Shown here: positions 21,493-35,167 of the stretch, piece after piece
Layout: each line of letters begins with the position of its first letter
Numbering within the stretch: the stretch's first letter is position 1
Source: Leptoclinus maculatus
Taxonomy: Eukaryota > Chordata > Actinopteri > Perciformes > Stichaeidae
Assembly (NCBI GenBank): GCA_032191485.1
Contig: JAVDOI010000001.1
Location: 29,869,948 to 29,933,947, forward strand
Reading direction: 5' to 3'
Length of the DNA stretch: 64,000 bases
Notes under the pieces: generated by a model
The model's input: only the letters and a program-made list of their open reading frames with translations
Databases searched by the model: none
What the model was told of the DNA's origin: nothing
Translations under genes and position numbers: made by a program

Positions 21493-24400
21493 CAACGTAA
21501 GACATTTCTATCTGCCAGTCTTTAATATATTTAGCCAGTTTGAAATGAGTTAATTAAAAATGATAATAAATATGAGATAACTGAATTTGTATCCATTTGT
21601 ATGCACACATGGATGCAAATGGGTATGCATTGAGGCTTAGTGATACAGACTGATGTTTAATGACCTTTGTTACGCACAGTGCGCCCCACATGAATGTATA
21701 AACACACATGTTTGTCAGACAGTTCACACACTAAGAGCTGGGACCGTCTTAGTCCTACAGAGATAAATACATAGCGAGGACTTTTAGGAAGCAGCTTTGT
21801 TGTTGGTAAACACTGGAGTTCTCAAAACACTCATTTACCTGACTCCACTTGTCATTTATCCTCTTTTCTTCCCCCATCCTTCTTCCTTAATCTCTCCTTC
21901 CCTTTCCTATTTCTCATCTCCTTTGCTCTGCTCCCACTTGTTTATATTTGTGCTTTGTGCTCCGCTAGCTGCAGGGATTAAAGTTGGTGTCATCGCTCGG
22001 TCGGTTGCTTGCTTCCTTCTCTCCATTCTCTTCATTCATTGCTCTCCCCCCACTCTACCTCTGATGCCCCCTTAAGTCTTCCCTCTGTTTCCTGTTCTCT
22101 CTCTCTCCGTTTTCTGGTGATTGCACAAAAAAAAAACGTTTTTTTTTAATCTTATATAACCGCTGTAAGGTGGCATTTAAAAGCTCGCTGACAAAGCACA
22201 TTGAAACAAATTTACATTTCTTGTCTGGCTCATTCTCATTCTCTGACGTTCACTCTCACACACACACACACAAACAAACAGATAAGACAAAGAGACCTGT
22301 ACGTAAACACAGACACATGAGTACACACACATGCACGCCAGCATTAACGTGTGAGCATGCATGCACACTAAGATTGGGTCAATTTGAATCCGTTTCACTG
22401 CGTATAACCTGGTGTATTTCCCAGATTTCACTTCTCTCCAGAGTAAACACACCACAACAGGGTTCAGTACGCTTTCAATTAATCTACATTTAAATACAAA
22501 TAGCACTGCATCGGTTATTAAAAGAGCATTAATCTTAATTATTTCTTTATGAACTGAAAAGAGCAACTTTCTGACACTAACATTTTTTTTAACTCTTTGA
22601 TTTAAAAAAGGAAAATCTGTTTTCTGAAGCGAGCGAAATCAAAGTTAATTAACACGTAGTGGCCACAGCCAGAATCATTTAAAACTCTATGGCTTCTTTG
22701 ATAATGATCCAGCAGAGTTTTTACTCGCAATGCTAATTGCCCGTTTGTTCATACCTTCGAGCCTAACTTAACTACTAACTGGCAAGCCAACCAATTACAA
22801 AGATGCTTCCCGTTTCTGTGGTTAGAATTGAATCATTAAATAGGAAGTTCAAACACTAAACCAACAACATTAGTCCTCCATGAATAACAGCAAGTTACAA
22901 TATTGATTTAATTACAAAGCCAGTGATTCAAACTGCCATGACATGCAAACACACACATCAACACCAAACTCCAATTATATTTCCTCTTTGCATATAGAAC
23001 CACACAGCAATTAAAATAATTTCATTAACTTGCTGTATCTTGAATTTCCCCCTCCTTTTTCCCCCCCCGGGGAGAGTAAATTTAAGGGAAAAACGCTCTT
23101 GCCGTATGCAGCTAGTTAGAAAGCCATAGCTCTCGGCTATGAGTAAGAGAAAGGGCAAGAAGGGGAAATTAATAGTTGTGGAAAAGTGTAGCGTTTCCAT
23201 GCAAATGCAGTGGAACTAATGAGGCTCTCGTTTGGAACAAAAGATCCACGGCCTGCTGTTCGTGAGAGGGAAACATGGATTATCTTACTAAGTAGAAAAC
23301 TGAAGGAGAACGAAAACAGGGAGGAAAGATTAGCTGGGAGTATTCTCCTTGAATGTATTTGGTTGAAACAGTAATTTCAGTCCTACATTTCCACAGTTTA
23401 ACAAACTTAGCACCGCCGTGCATCTGTTGCTAAAACAAAGAACATTTACATAAGCTTTAAATCACAGTTTATGCAGTATTTAGCCGACCCTTCTTTCCAG
23501 AGGAATGCAGACCCACTAACTGTTCCTCAAATCCAGATAAAACCTTTACGCTGCAGGAAAGTCTCTCGAGGCACTGTGCAACCGTACCATAGTAATCTAC
23601 AACAGTTGCAAGGTTGCATATGTCTATGAGCTGTGAGCACTTCAACCAAAGAGGGATGCTCGCCTCTCACATCGTTTCATTCTCAGGATTTAAGAGTAAA
23701 TCTAAAGTAAAGTAAGTAGAAATATATTTTTTCAATTTCTTTCCTAACCGGTCAATCATCTTGGATTTACATTTTCAATGCCGATTTTGAACTCCAAACA
23801 TAAACAGATTACATCTCGGGGGCATTCTGCTACCAGACCCCTGACATTTACATGACAAAAAAACTGCCATTACTTAAAACGCTTACATGGTTCATCATGT
23901 CTGTGCTTTTTCAAAGCAGTACAGCCGATCGACTTCAGGCAGTAATTTCTTCCCCAGAGAATGGTGTGTGGTGCTTTAAAAGACTTTTTGATTTCACACC
24001 ACCAACGGATCCATGAAGACTGACAGCGTGGGTGCTCTTCTCTGGTCCTGCGAGGCCACCGTCTGCAGAAATGTCATGCAACAGACTTCTCACTACAGAA
24101 CTGCTGAATAGATTCATTTCGGAAATCCTTGCCAGTTTATTCTGAGGGACTTACCAAGAAAGGTAAATGAATGGAAGCTGAACATCATAGAAAGGTTTTA
24201 GCTGTTACTCTATTAGTGCCGCCCTGCAAATCCCATTATTGAGAAACGTCTTCTATGTTTGGACAGTTACTCACAGAAATAAGAATAAAAACACTCAAAC
24301 AAAACGCTCAGAGAGACGAGATCAATCAAAATATCTGTTTTGGAGCTCAGCTTTATGTGTGTAAGCGGTCCCAGAATACACTTATTGATGTGCAGACATG

Positions 24401-25140
24401 AACACATGAACGTTCATGCATTCACGTATGTGTGTGTATCAGTAAAACATATGCCGCATGAAGACATGGAGACCGCTGGCGTGTACAGCCTGCAGAGGGA
24501 GGTGTGCATTATTCGCACACAGGCGCAGAGAAAACCCCTCTCTATACATCACAAACTGAATAGAGAAAGTGGAAAAAAAGACCTGCAGAGAGAGAGAAAG
24601 AAGAAAGGAATACAGAATGAGGGGAAGGACAGCAGAGAGAGAGAGAGAGAGAACTCCTGCAGCTATCTTTCTTCTCTGCCATCTGAAGAGCCCAGAGGAA
24701 GATAGGAGATGAATATGGACGATCTTCCTCCGACTGTCTCTCTCTCTAACTATTTTCTTCTGACTGCTTTTCTCTCCTTCCCTTTCATTCTGTCCCCATT
24801 CCGTGCCAAATTATTGCTCACTGCATTCCTCTACTCCTCCTTTGTACCACTTTCTTCATTTTATACATCACGTTTTCCTGTTTCTTCTATTTTACACCAC
24901 TTTTTTCCTTCTCCCTTGTGATTCTGTCCCCCGTTTCACTTCCCCCGCACCCCTCTCTCCCTCTCTCATTTGTCATTTATCACCTGCTTACATCCCCTCT
25001 CTCACTTCCATCCTCAGTAACATGTCACCACTCTCTCATCCCCTTCTCCTCATCACCATCTCTCTCTTTGTGCAGCTCTGTGTTTGGTTATTTATTGATA
25101 GAGACTGTATTACTGTTTCTCTCCTGCAGGTATTTTGTTA

Positions 25141-25199
<59 letters not shown>

Positions 25200-26648
25200 C
25201 AGAGCACGGCTACGCCACTAGAGCTCTGCCCTTCACACAAGATCAATTGGTCTTACGCAAACACACACACACAAAAGTTGACGGGAATAATGTTGAGTTT
25301 GAGAGAGATAGAAAAACAAACTGCAGAGAAGAGGAGGTAAGGACGTGTGAGGGCTGCAGGACCTCATCCAGAAGACAATTAAAACTGTTGATGCAATTTA
25401 TTGTAATCTGACAAGTAGATCAAACAAAAACTTCATTTAGTTCTAGATTAATCTGCTCTCAGTATTTTCCCCTTTTATTAGGACAAGAGATTTAGGAGAT
25501 GTTTCACGTCTGCTAATTACAAGAGCTCTTGTGGTCTCCCCTTCAACTCCTCTTCTCATGTATTTTCTTGTCTTCTTTTTCTTTGTACTTTTTAGTTTGC
25601 TGCACATTTTCTTCTCTCTATCAATACGTCTGCTCCCTGTGTAACGTCACCACTTTGAACACTCCTCTCTACTCTTTTTTTAACCCTTTCTCGCCATATC
25701 TTCAAATTCTTTTACCTTTAAATATAAAATATTTCAGGTCCTGACTTAATCTAATTAAGGCAAACCAAAATGATGTTGGCATTCAAGCCCAGATATCACA
25801 TTGCATCTGGAGATTTGAAGACATTGGCTTAAGAACAAAGCTCAATTTAAAGATTGTGTTTTCCAAATACCACTCTATGGATTCTATTTCGTAATTTTGT
25901 TTCCAGGATATACAACATGATTCCATAAAAAACTATGTTAAACACATTACTCTGATGCTTGTCCACAAAACTATCAATGATCATGTATTTCTAAACAAAC
26001 CTTCTTAAGCTGCATTTCCCCTCCCAAGGGATAACAGAAGGAAATGTTTGCCTCCTTCATCAAGTCAAAGAGCCAAATCCAGCACACTGTGAAATCTCTT
26101 CACTGTCGAGTCTTTCAACACCCAGTCGCTGCTTTCAGTTCTTAATCTCCAGTTCAATCTCAAAAACAAGCAAAGGATACATTAATCTTAACAGATCGGT
26201 ATTTTCACATTACATTCTACCCTTGCAGTGCATCTCTCCAATGCATCGGTCTGAGTGGTAAAAACGATGGCGCTTGGTCTAAAATAACATAAAATGCTGT
26301 GTGGAAGTGTGGAAGCCCGGTGATGACTATGAAGGCATCAGGATTGAGTAGCAGCCCAAATATTTAAAGTAATAATTTTTGAAGTAATCTACATTGGTAA
26401 AGACAGTTGTGCAGGTGAGCCTTAACTAAGGGAGTTGTTCTTCAGATGCACATGAGTCACTCTTGTCCTCTTCCTCACATTGCTGTTCATACTGGAATCA
26501 GGAAGGAAAAGACACTCAATCCATGGAGTGGATATCCAGATTTAATAGCAGAGGAAGTTTTTTTTCCCCCCTTTAAAATCTTTAGAATAATAAAGCTATC
26601 CATCGGTGACACACACACACACACACACACTTATATATTCCGACTCAC

Positions 26649-26823
26649 CTGTATACTGGAAGTGTTTTCTCTCCGTATCCCACAGCCTCCTCCCAGTGTC
26701 CCAGGTGAATGGAAGCATCTACAGCCATGTCTGTCATTCTGAGTTTATACAGATTCTCATCGGGCACGTTACCACCAACAGTCGATAAGAGATGACTACA
26801 GCCCTCCAGTAACGCTTGCCAAT
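26649..26823 (-). CDS. smyd3: smyd3 exon, TPR-like helices
   Basis: This 175-bp exon lies between CCCTCCAG and CAG|GTGAGT. It encodes WQALLEGCSHLLSTVGGNVP, then DENLYKLRMTDMAVDASIHL, GHWEEAVGYGEKTLPVY. This corresponds to the SMYD3 helices ...DINIYQLKVLDCAMDACINL... and carries the alternating small and aromatic residues of a TPR-like pair. It starts two bases into a codon and ends with two bases of a Ser codon. Confidence 0.93.
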
Positions 26824-27046
26824 CTGGAGGGTCATTTAAGGAAAAGCAACAATTATACTGGAAGAACCTCAAAAAAAGTAAAAAAAAATGAACACTTGTT
26901 TCTCCTAAGAAAAACTAATGTATTTATAAAGAAAACTTTATAAGGCCTCGATTTATTTAATCATAATCCCACGTTACAGCAGATGATGGATTATGTTCAG
27001 TGTTCAGTGTGCATTGGCTGTAGTGGATCTTGAAGGTAAAGGATAC

Positions 27047-27134
27047 CCGACTCTGCTTTCAGTCCTTCCAGTCTGGGTAGATCCTCCTTCAGCAGGCGCC
27101 ATGTTGATTCGTGCCCTGGCAGCATGAGTCTGTC
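27047..27134 (-). CDS. smyd3: smyd3 exon, start of the C-terminal domain
   Basis: This 88-bp exon has acceptor CTTTCCCAG. It encodes DRLMLPGHESTWRLLKEDLP then RLEGLKAES, matching the DADMLTGDEQVWKEVQE... segment of SMYD3 that opens the TPR-like C-terminal domain. The donor is read as TCGG|GTATCC because it leaves phase 1, which the next exon requires (G+AT gives Asp). Confidence 0.88.
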
Positions 27135-28139
27135 CTGGGAAAGAGAGGAGAGGGACCACCTGAACATCCGCACTGACCAAGTACACATTAATGTTTAGTA
27201 AAACACACACACAGAGCACCATATTGAGGAGTGGATGGAGTGAGCATCAAAAATGGATAGAACAGAGTGACTTTATTAAAATGAATACTTGAGTGTTAAA
27301 GTTACACATTTCCTGCCTGTTCTTTGTATATCTCACCCCAGCGGACTGACAGCTGATGGCAAGAAGATATTTATTATGGCACAGTCTGCTGCATGTGTGA
27401 GAGCATTTGTGTGACAGATTTACAGAGTATCGCTGCGTAGTTGTTGCTTAAGTTTGATTTAAAAAAAATCCTATCACGCAATGTGTTTTAAGTGTCCATC
27501 ATTGCAAGAAAAAGGTTAAAAATAGAGATAAAGAGGTAGAGACAGTGATGCACAAAAAAAAAACTGCACTAGATCAATATATTTGTTGTTAATGAAAACC
27601 TTGTTTTATGTACATCCTAACACATGCACAACCCACACGTATGCACAGGGGGAGAAAAACAACACACAATTTCCTGTGTTTGATGTCAACAGTCATTTGC
27701 CAGCAGCCTGCCATCACCATCTGAAGATTAAAAAGAAAGTGGGGGAACGACAGAAAGTGTGTGTGCGTGTTGCTTGCAGAACAAAGGTGGATTGAATAAA
27801 ATGAATGCAATTGTCCCAGAGAGTCAACTGAGTGCTCTCTCTTACCTTATCTCAAACACACACACACACACACACACACACTTCTGAGTGCTGCTGTGTT
27901 GTGGTAGAGTACGAGCAAAGTGTCATATATGGAAAACAAAGCTATAGAGGCAGAAGTGATGGCAGAAAAAAAGAGAAGGAGAGAGAGAGAAATGAAAACG
28001 TATGGAGCGAGACAGTGAGATACTGGAAAAGAGAGATCGAGTGAATTAAGATGGATGGAAAAGAAAACTGCAGCTGAAAGACAAGATAATATTTCTCATT
28101 TTTCAGTCATTGGTCAGCGAGAGGGAGAGAGGCAGTGAA

Positions 28140-28175
<36 letters not shown>

Positions 28176-29367
28176 GGAGATGTGTGAAGAGGTGAAGCGT
28201 AACAGAGTGACGGAGAGGAAGAGGAGATAAGAGAGAGAGAAGGAGGGAAAAGGAGGAGAGGACAGGGAAGGGTACACTGAAACACGTTATGCACGGACAT
28301 ACAGCCAACAGCGGCGTGGCTGTATGTGTGTGTGGGCGTGCTTTACCCATCCTGTGGGGACATAAATGTGATTACACAGTGTGGGGACTCGTCTTCTTTT
28401 TGGGGACAAAAGGCACGTCCCCATAACATAAATCCTTACATTTTAGGGTGAAGACTTGGATTAACCTTTTCATACCTAGCCTCATTTTTAGGCTTCTGCT
28501 CGAAAATACTATACCCATACTCAAAGGGGCCTTACTCTCTAACTACATGGTCTATTTGAATAATTTCAATGGAGTAATAACACTAAGAAGGGGTTGCTCG
28601 TATGAATTGTGTAAATATTGTGTATATGTTACTGGTTAAGAGGAAAGGAAGATGGCACACAGCTCAAATTGAAAAGTGTCAAGTTCGCCTGAAGACAAAG
28701 CACTTTTTGACATCATTTCTTTGAAATAATGGCAGCTGACACTTCTAACACCTCTCCCAAATCATAGCACAACATGTCAGCAGTGCACTCTCTGCAAAGT
28801 TTGACTTTGATAAAGTGAAGCAGAACAAAATTAGAGGTTTTAGTACAGAGAGTTTAGGCGAGGTTTCCAAAATGTGCATTTGGGCACCATGTGTGCCATG
28901 TGTGCCATGTGTGCCATTTGAATTTTCTCATGTACCAAACTACATATTTCACTTGTATATTACTAATGGTGTTCAATACATCCTAATACAGCAGTTTTGG
29001 GCTTTTTTTTTTTTTTTTTTTTTAATTTTATTTTGAAAATTCAACCAGACATAAAAAAACGATAATGTGATTTGTGTTGCTGGTGTCTGTTTGCTCATAT
29101 CTCAGTGATAGTATGACTTAGAGAGATGTTACAGATATGTCCCTCATCTGTGTGCTGTTGGCATGCTTACTGCAATCTCGGTTTCTTTGTTAGCATCGAG
29201 CTTCGATTGCTAGGTCCGGATATGTGGGTGTGCACACTCCTGGCGAAATATGAATATGGTACTGTAGTAATTATAATAGGCTTTGAGTGAGTTGTGTTTG
29301 GAGCATGTACAAATGGCATCAATAGTCTTTTAACCGAGGTTATGAAGTTTCACGTAGTATGCAACAT

Positions 29368-29402
<35 letters not shown>

Positions 29403-30143
29403 ATTTTTATCAAACCATATAGGAGCTTCCCTTAAGGGACCCTTAAGGGACCCTCTCGGTAGGAAAAGGTTAAGGTTATGTAAGGTTAGGGCAGGTTGAA
29501 GTTAAAGTTACGGTTTGGGTAAGTCTCCAGAAAATCAATGAAAGTCAATGTAATGTCCCCAAAAGTCATGAAAACAACACTGTGTGTGTGTGTATTTATA
29601 TATGAGAGAGAGAGAGAGAGAATGCCCGTGTGTTTGAACTTAAACATTTCAAGTAAGAACCGTTTTTCCAGTTAATAAGTAAAAAATATTAAGAAATTTG
29701 GGTACGGTTTGGATTAGGGAAGAACTAAATGTGCATGAGTGTGTGTGAGTAAGTGTGTTTTTGTGTAACCTGAGAATTGCCTTAAAGGCAACAATGGCTA
29801 CGTTAACTTGAACAATCCAATCCCAGGTCCAGGCTGTAATGCAGGAGAATCAGTTTAGATACTCTCCTCCCTAAGTCTTTTACTGATGGACACTTCAGTT
29901 GGAGAAGAGTATTCAGACATTCCTGGACCGTGCTCCACAACAGCAAGAAGATTGAGGAACATTTATGGGGTGCTTTAAAATCGGATAAATGCCTTACTCT
30001 GAATATTACCCCTAGGATTAGTTTCAAGTAAATTTAGAGATTGGCTTAGTTTGTGTTTGGAAATGAATGACAATTATGTAAATATTTGAAACCCAGAAAA
30101 ATGAATGCAGTGAATGCGACGATGTAATTTGTGTTCATGTTAC
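27135..30143 (-). other. smyd3 intron with nested repeats
   Basis: It holds (CA)n at 27857-27881 and (GA)-rich sequence at 27960-28260. A GGGGAC/GTCCCC-type repeat (about 28340-28460 and 29474-29600) is split by the TTAA-bounded element at 28461-29473. (GA)n lies at 29605-29621. No exon was recognised at 29800-30140. Confidence 0.55.
28461..29473 (-). mobile_element. piggyBac-like non-autonomous element, copy B
   Basis: It is bounded on both sides by TTAA (28461-28464, 29470-29473). The inner ends are inverted: TTAACCTTTTCATACC on the left and the complement of TTAACCTTTTCCTACC on the right. The interior is an inverted relative of 4688-5713; shared stretches include TATTATAATTACTACAGTAC and TCGAGCAGA on opposite strands. 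Poly-T runs at about 29007-29024 and 29371-29398 disrupt it. No ORF. Confidence 0.7.
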
Positions 30144-30254
30144 TTTGTCTTGAGAGTCACAATGCTGGCAGCTGCATGTAAAATGGTATTGGTCCTCCAG
30201 CTGTCTCTGTCGATCTTCAGTCAACGACAACGTCTCAATGTAACTTATAGTCAG
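30144..30254 (-). CDS. smyd3: smyd3 exon, catalytic Tyr and post-SET Cys cluster
   Basis: This 111-bp (37-codon) exon has acceptor TGTTTTCAG and donor AAA|GTAACA. It begins LTISYIETLSLTEDRQRQLE. The Tyr of LTISY is the conserved SET catalytic tyrosine (Tyr239 in human, from memory). FTCSCQHC supplies the CxCxxC post-SET zinc ligands that act with the Cys of NHDC. Phase 0 at both ends. Confidence 0.93.
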
Positions 30255-30829
30255 CTGAAAACAGAGAGAACACTTTAGTTTGCCTTTTTGCTGTACTATA
30301 GATCATAGTTAAATGCAGTTCAGAGCAGGAGGATAAATCATTTTAAATCTAAATTGTGTCGATTGCTTTTGGTGGAAAGAGATACCGGAGTAAAGTGTGC
30401 GTGTATATCTTCCAGATGGCATGGACGCATCTCATTACATAGTCAGGAGGGATGGTGAAGTATGGAAAATGAGGGGAGACACTGCCAAGTCCCAGTGATA
30501 TTTCACTTGGCTACAATTTTTAGGAATACTCTAATAACATTAGGTTTATTGTTCTTCCATCAATATGTATTATTACTTCTACAATAAAAATTCACACAAT
30601 AACAATAGAGAATGTAAAATATGGTTCAGATTATGTATCATTTAAAACAGCCTTAGGCATCGTCTCCTCCATCAATAACAGCAGCAAATAAAAACATTCA
30701 ATGAACATTGCTCACGAAGAACATGAACATAAAAGCAGAGGCAACATCACAGTCGCTAAAATCAGAGTCATATTCCACGTTGTTAATGTTTCGAAGGTGA
30801 AAGTGTGAGTCTTTTGTTTAATGCAGTAC

Positions 30830-30932
30830 CTCCTCTTCAGGGTTGATATCCCGAACAGCTCTGAGCTGCAGTTTTGATCCCACAAACACCATCACACAGT
30901 TTGGCCTACAGTCGTGGTTCAGCAGAGACAAA
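30830..30932 (-). CDS. smyd3: smyd3 exon, SET NHxC motif
   Basis: This 103-bp exon has acceptor CTCTCCCAG and donor GAG|GTACTG. It encodes LSLLNHDCRPNC, the SET-domain motif that contributes to cofactor and zinc binding, then VMVFVGSKLQLRAVRDINPE. The motif is NHDC instead of the NHSC I recall for human SMYD3; Asp at this place also occurs in SMYD1, so it is unlikely to be a defect. One base completes the Ser codon from the previous exon; it ends in phase 0. Confidence 0.92.
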
Positions 30933-33900
30933 CTGGGAGAGAGCAAACAAGATGATGAGGGAGAGAGAGAATGGGAGGAAGAAAAGAGAGAGAGAATTAT
31001 ATCTGTGATTCAATTCTTAAAAAGAGAACATGATAAAGGTTGTAGCCCCATCCTGCTGAGCCGCCAACTGCCACATGTCCAACTGTTTAGGGGTTTCTCA
31101 AATCATTGAGACCGATGTGGACTGAAATGGTTTGTTCCAACATATTCATGAGAGAAAACACACACATGCTGAGTGACACATCAAGATCACCATCCATCCA
31201 TCTACAGTATCAGCCAGTCAGTTTAGTGTGACAGCTGCAGGGTACCATATGTCTTTCATCCCTGTATCCAAGGTGCTGTTAGGGGGGTTAAGTATCATCT
31301 GGCAGCTTCTCATAATGGGAATCCTGCGCATAGAAGTAAAGACTGAGTTGCACAAATGAACCTCAGACAGAAAGTTGCAAACACGTGGCCACACACAGAC
31401 ACAGACAACTCCCTGCACAGTGTGACAAAATGAGTACTCTGCTTCTGTCATAACAAATGTCACTCTTCATTTCTTTCTGCCGCTCTATCGGCCTCAGACA
31501 CATATTCACAAATGAATCAGGAAACGATGGGTACTCCACTTCTGTCACAACAAAGACTCATTTCCTAATTTTCAAAATAGATACAGCCAATCCTCCTACT
31601 CACCCACACGCACACTAACTGACAGTGTCGGCATCCTGATACTGATGACACATATTATTGTTTTTATTTACACTTTGATTTAAGGCATGAAGAGCTTTTC
31701 CCTTGCACTTAATATTACCAGGAATATCTTCCTGGATTTTTATTACAATCCGAATGAAACATCATTTTAGACAATATTAGAAAACATGTGTACGCAGTGG
31801 TTGAACTGGGATTTGTTATATGGGGGGGGGGGCTTCGTGGTTTTGTTAGAGGGGTCCGAGGGGATCCTCGACTGGGACTATACAAGCTGTATTTTGATAC
31901 TTTTTCATGCATCTTATTTACATTGAAATGTCTTAATCATGAATTGTGATGTACTATTATAGATGAAACTACCCAACAGTGTATAAAGTAATGAACATTA
32001 GTTCCACCATTACCAGCTGCAGCATTAAAGTGATGAATACATTAATGCATCAATAATTATAATCCCATAACATCATTTATATCATTCTGAAACTTTAAGT
32101 ATATGTTGATGCTAATACTTACTTTTGTACTTTTACTTGAGTAATATTTTAAATACAAGATTTTACAAGAGTAACAAAAGTATTTCACACTGTAGTACTA
32201 CTTGTACTTAAGTAGAGGTTGGAGAACTTCTTCCCCCACTAAATGTCAACATTAGTTTATTGAAATGTTAAAAGTCTTTTGGAAGAATGGTGTAGGTATG
32301 ATGTGTTTCCCAAATAATAATGACATTAACATTGTTGGGGCAGGATGTACTGCAGCACAAGGAGGAATCATTTATCTGTAAAGGAGATTTAATGGGAGAG
32401 AGGTTGGATTCATCCAAATCTGATTTTGTTGACCCAACAAGTAATACACATTAACCATGTGATATTCAATGAATGATGTCTTTATAGTACTGTACAAACA
32501 CATGTAGTAATGTACTAGGTAGACTAAATATTAGAAACACTTCTTAGTTCAACAGCACCACAGACCACAGCCTCCAACACCCCTGAGCATTATAACCTCC
32601 ATGAAAGTAATATTTATGTAAACTGTTGTATTAGACTGCATTAGCTTTAGCGAGGTGTACCTAATAAATGGGTGAATAATTGTCATAAAATTGTCTTATA
32701 TGTGCTCTTCACTTCATGAATGTAAAAGATGAACAAGGCTTGAAAACTAAAATAATGCAACTCTATTGAATAGTGGTGATTTGACTTGATTGTAAAGTAT
32801 GTGCTTGAGGTGCAGCTTTCCCATGCTGAGACTGTAATTGTTATGAATGTTGTTGATTCTTTATTTAAATTAAGTACTTCAAAACCTCCCTGACCCATAA
32901 AAAGACATTAACTGTCACTGCGCACATGGCCGGGAAAAAATACTGAAGAGGTTTGTCTGTTTTTATGAGACCCTCCATTACTGCTGTTCCTGTTTATCAT
33001 ATTCATAGAAGAAAACAATGGATGCAAGAGATAAAGAGAGTGAGTGTGTGTGTTTGTGTGTGTGGAGCCTTTGTAAAACAGTAGACCCCTGGCTTTGTTC
33101 TACAGTAGAGAAGTTGCGGGTTGAATATCAACTAGAAATCAAGCCCTCCAAACGATGCTTTTATCTGATGGAGAGCAGCTCATTAGCATACTAATTAGAT
33201 TTAATTAACTAAACCACATCTCACATTAAAAATATCTGCTCCCACTAACAGAAACTGTTGCTGAGTGCAGCAGGATAGAGAGCCAAATATGGTGGAGCCA
33301 GTAGAGGAACAAGCATTGATTATATTTAACAAAAGAAAGGGTTAAATACTCTCTTCTCTTTGTTACCGTTTCCTGCATATTCATTTTTCAGTCCCTGTTG
33401 TGAAGACGTGGTTCAGCACTTTACTACATTAAATGTCACGAAAAATAAGAAATTAATGTAGTGCAAAGCCTTTACATGATACTTACAGAAATGTCAGGAC
33501 GTAAATAACAAGTTGAGGCCCAACTGTGTGCAATCAACAACTGATATTCTGCATACAGCCCTGATACACCAGTAACACCAGACTTTAGACAAGGTAGGCA
33601 ACTGCCTGGGGCACCCAAATAAAAGGGCCACAAACAGCTCTACATTTATTATTATGTCTAGATATGAAAAGTATTAAATTATGTTACTATTCTAAGTCAT
33701 TGTACCCCGAAATAACTTACAGAAGGCCCCCAAAACACTGCAACTCAACTGTACTTACTTTGTACTTCTACATCAGAGGAAGACAACATTTTACAGATTC
33801 AGATTTGACTCACAAAATATAACAATTTCAAATATGATGCATTATTATTCATTAAACTATCCAGGATCATACTGGAATTGAAAGCTCCAGCTTGAACCGA

Positions 33901-34918
33901 ACTTAAGTACATTTAAGTAACGTCACATAGTGCTGATGATGCTTCTCGTTCACTCTTCAATGGAAGTAAACATTTGAATGCAGGACTTTTACTCTGCTGT
34001 ATTAATGGTTTTATTATTAATAGTCAATAGTTTTACTTTTTGACATAAAGTTTCAAGTAAGCTTAGTTCTTCTTCAACTGCCAATATCAACATTCAACAT
34101 GTTAGAAGGAGGGTGAAAAGTAAAGCTCGACGACGTTTAACTGGGGCTCCCAAAGCTGCCCCTGAAAAACACACCCACGTCACGGTTACTCGCGGTCACA
34201 ACCATCAGTGAAATACACTAATCGGAGGTAATGTCATTTCCAAATAGGTGTATTAATCGCTTGCTTTAAAATAACCACCATGGTTCTAAAGTAGAGCATG
34301 GATTGTAATTGACGGAGGTATTTTGCTGGTGGTAACGTTATTAGTGCCACCCAAGTCGTGGCTTCTCGCGGTATTAATATTCAACGTGTTTACATGTCAT
34401 AACTGCACCAAATTCTACACGGGACTCCCTTGGTTCCTAGAAACACACCTGCCAAGTGTGAAGGAGACTGGATGAGCAGTTCTCAAGATAATGCAGGGAA
34501 CACACAGAGACAGAGACACAGACAGAGATTACTGGCTTCAGAGTAAGATACTGTCAGATCATCTCTTCTTCCTGTTGTCATCTCAGTGCATCTCTGTGAG
34601 GATTTGGCTGTGGCTACACATGGGTTTGAGCTACTCTGAGTTGATGTGAAGTGCAGCTGTTATCAATCCTACTGTGAATCAATTTGCACCCGATAAAGAC
34701 CTCAGAGGATGGGATTTGACATCATATTTTCAATATGCTGATTAGCAGAGAGGAAGACAGAGACAGACGGAGAGAAAGATGAGCTTAGAGGAGAGGGATG
34801 AACAAGTCACCAAATGGGGAAAAAAAACAGTGACATACAGTAGAGAGAGAAAATTAACAAAGGTGAACAGAGGTGTAGCCTCAGCAGAGCAATCCCCCTC
34901 TCCTCAGCAAACCCAGTT

Positions 34919-34931
34919 GTTGCTAGGCAAC
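34919..34931. promoter_or_regulatory. Palindromic RFX X-box-like site
   Basis: GTTGCTAGGCAAC fits the RFX-family X-box pattern of two inverted half-sites (GTTGC / GCAAC). It is embedded in unique sequence between repeats. Function is inferred only from the motif. Confidence 0.45.
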
Positions 34932-35110
34932 CCAAAATATGAATAGGCAGGGGACCATCCTGCGAACGGGGCCCATCATTTATGGATGAGTTACGGAACA
35001 AATCGCAGACACACACTGACACAGGCACACGCTGTTTGGCTGAGCTTTGGTAAAGTCACTGTGACCATCTGACATTTCAACACCAGCCAGATAAACCGGC
35101 TGAGATACCT

Positions 35111-35167
<57 letters not shown>

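Larger units (their letters stand above)
19764..26648 (-). other. smyd3 intron, 6.9 kb
   Basis: It holds a LINE remnant (20430-20925), a long interrupted (CA)n (21343-21490) and poly-A/poly-T at 22126-22148. A largely repeat-free AT-rich stretch spans 22600-24250, with many TTAATTA-type sites. (GA)n lies near 24636-24651, (TG)n then (AG)n at 25144-25199, pyrimidine-rich tracts at 24720-25080, and (CA)n at 26610-26631. No exon was recognised. Confidence 0.6.

Noticed and set aside
24803..25411. 202-codon + strand frame
   Set aside because: Low-complexity Ser/Pro/Leu from a pyrimidine-rich tract running into (TG)n and (AG)n; no splice or homology support.
30830..30932. NHDC instead of NHSC in the SET motif as a sign of inactivity
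   Set aside because: The same Asp occurs in the related SMYD1, and zinc-binding Cys and catalytic Tyr are intact.
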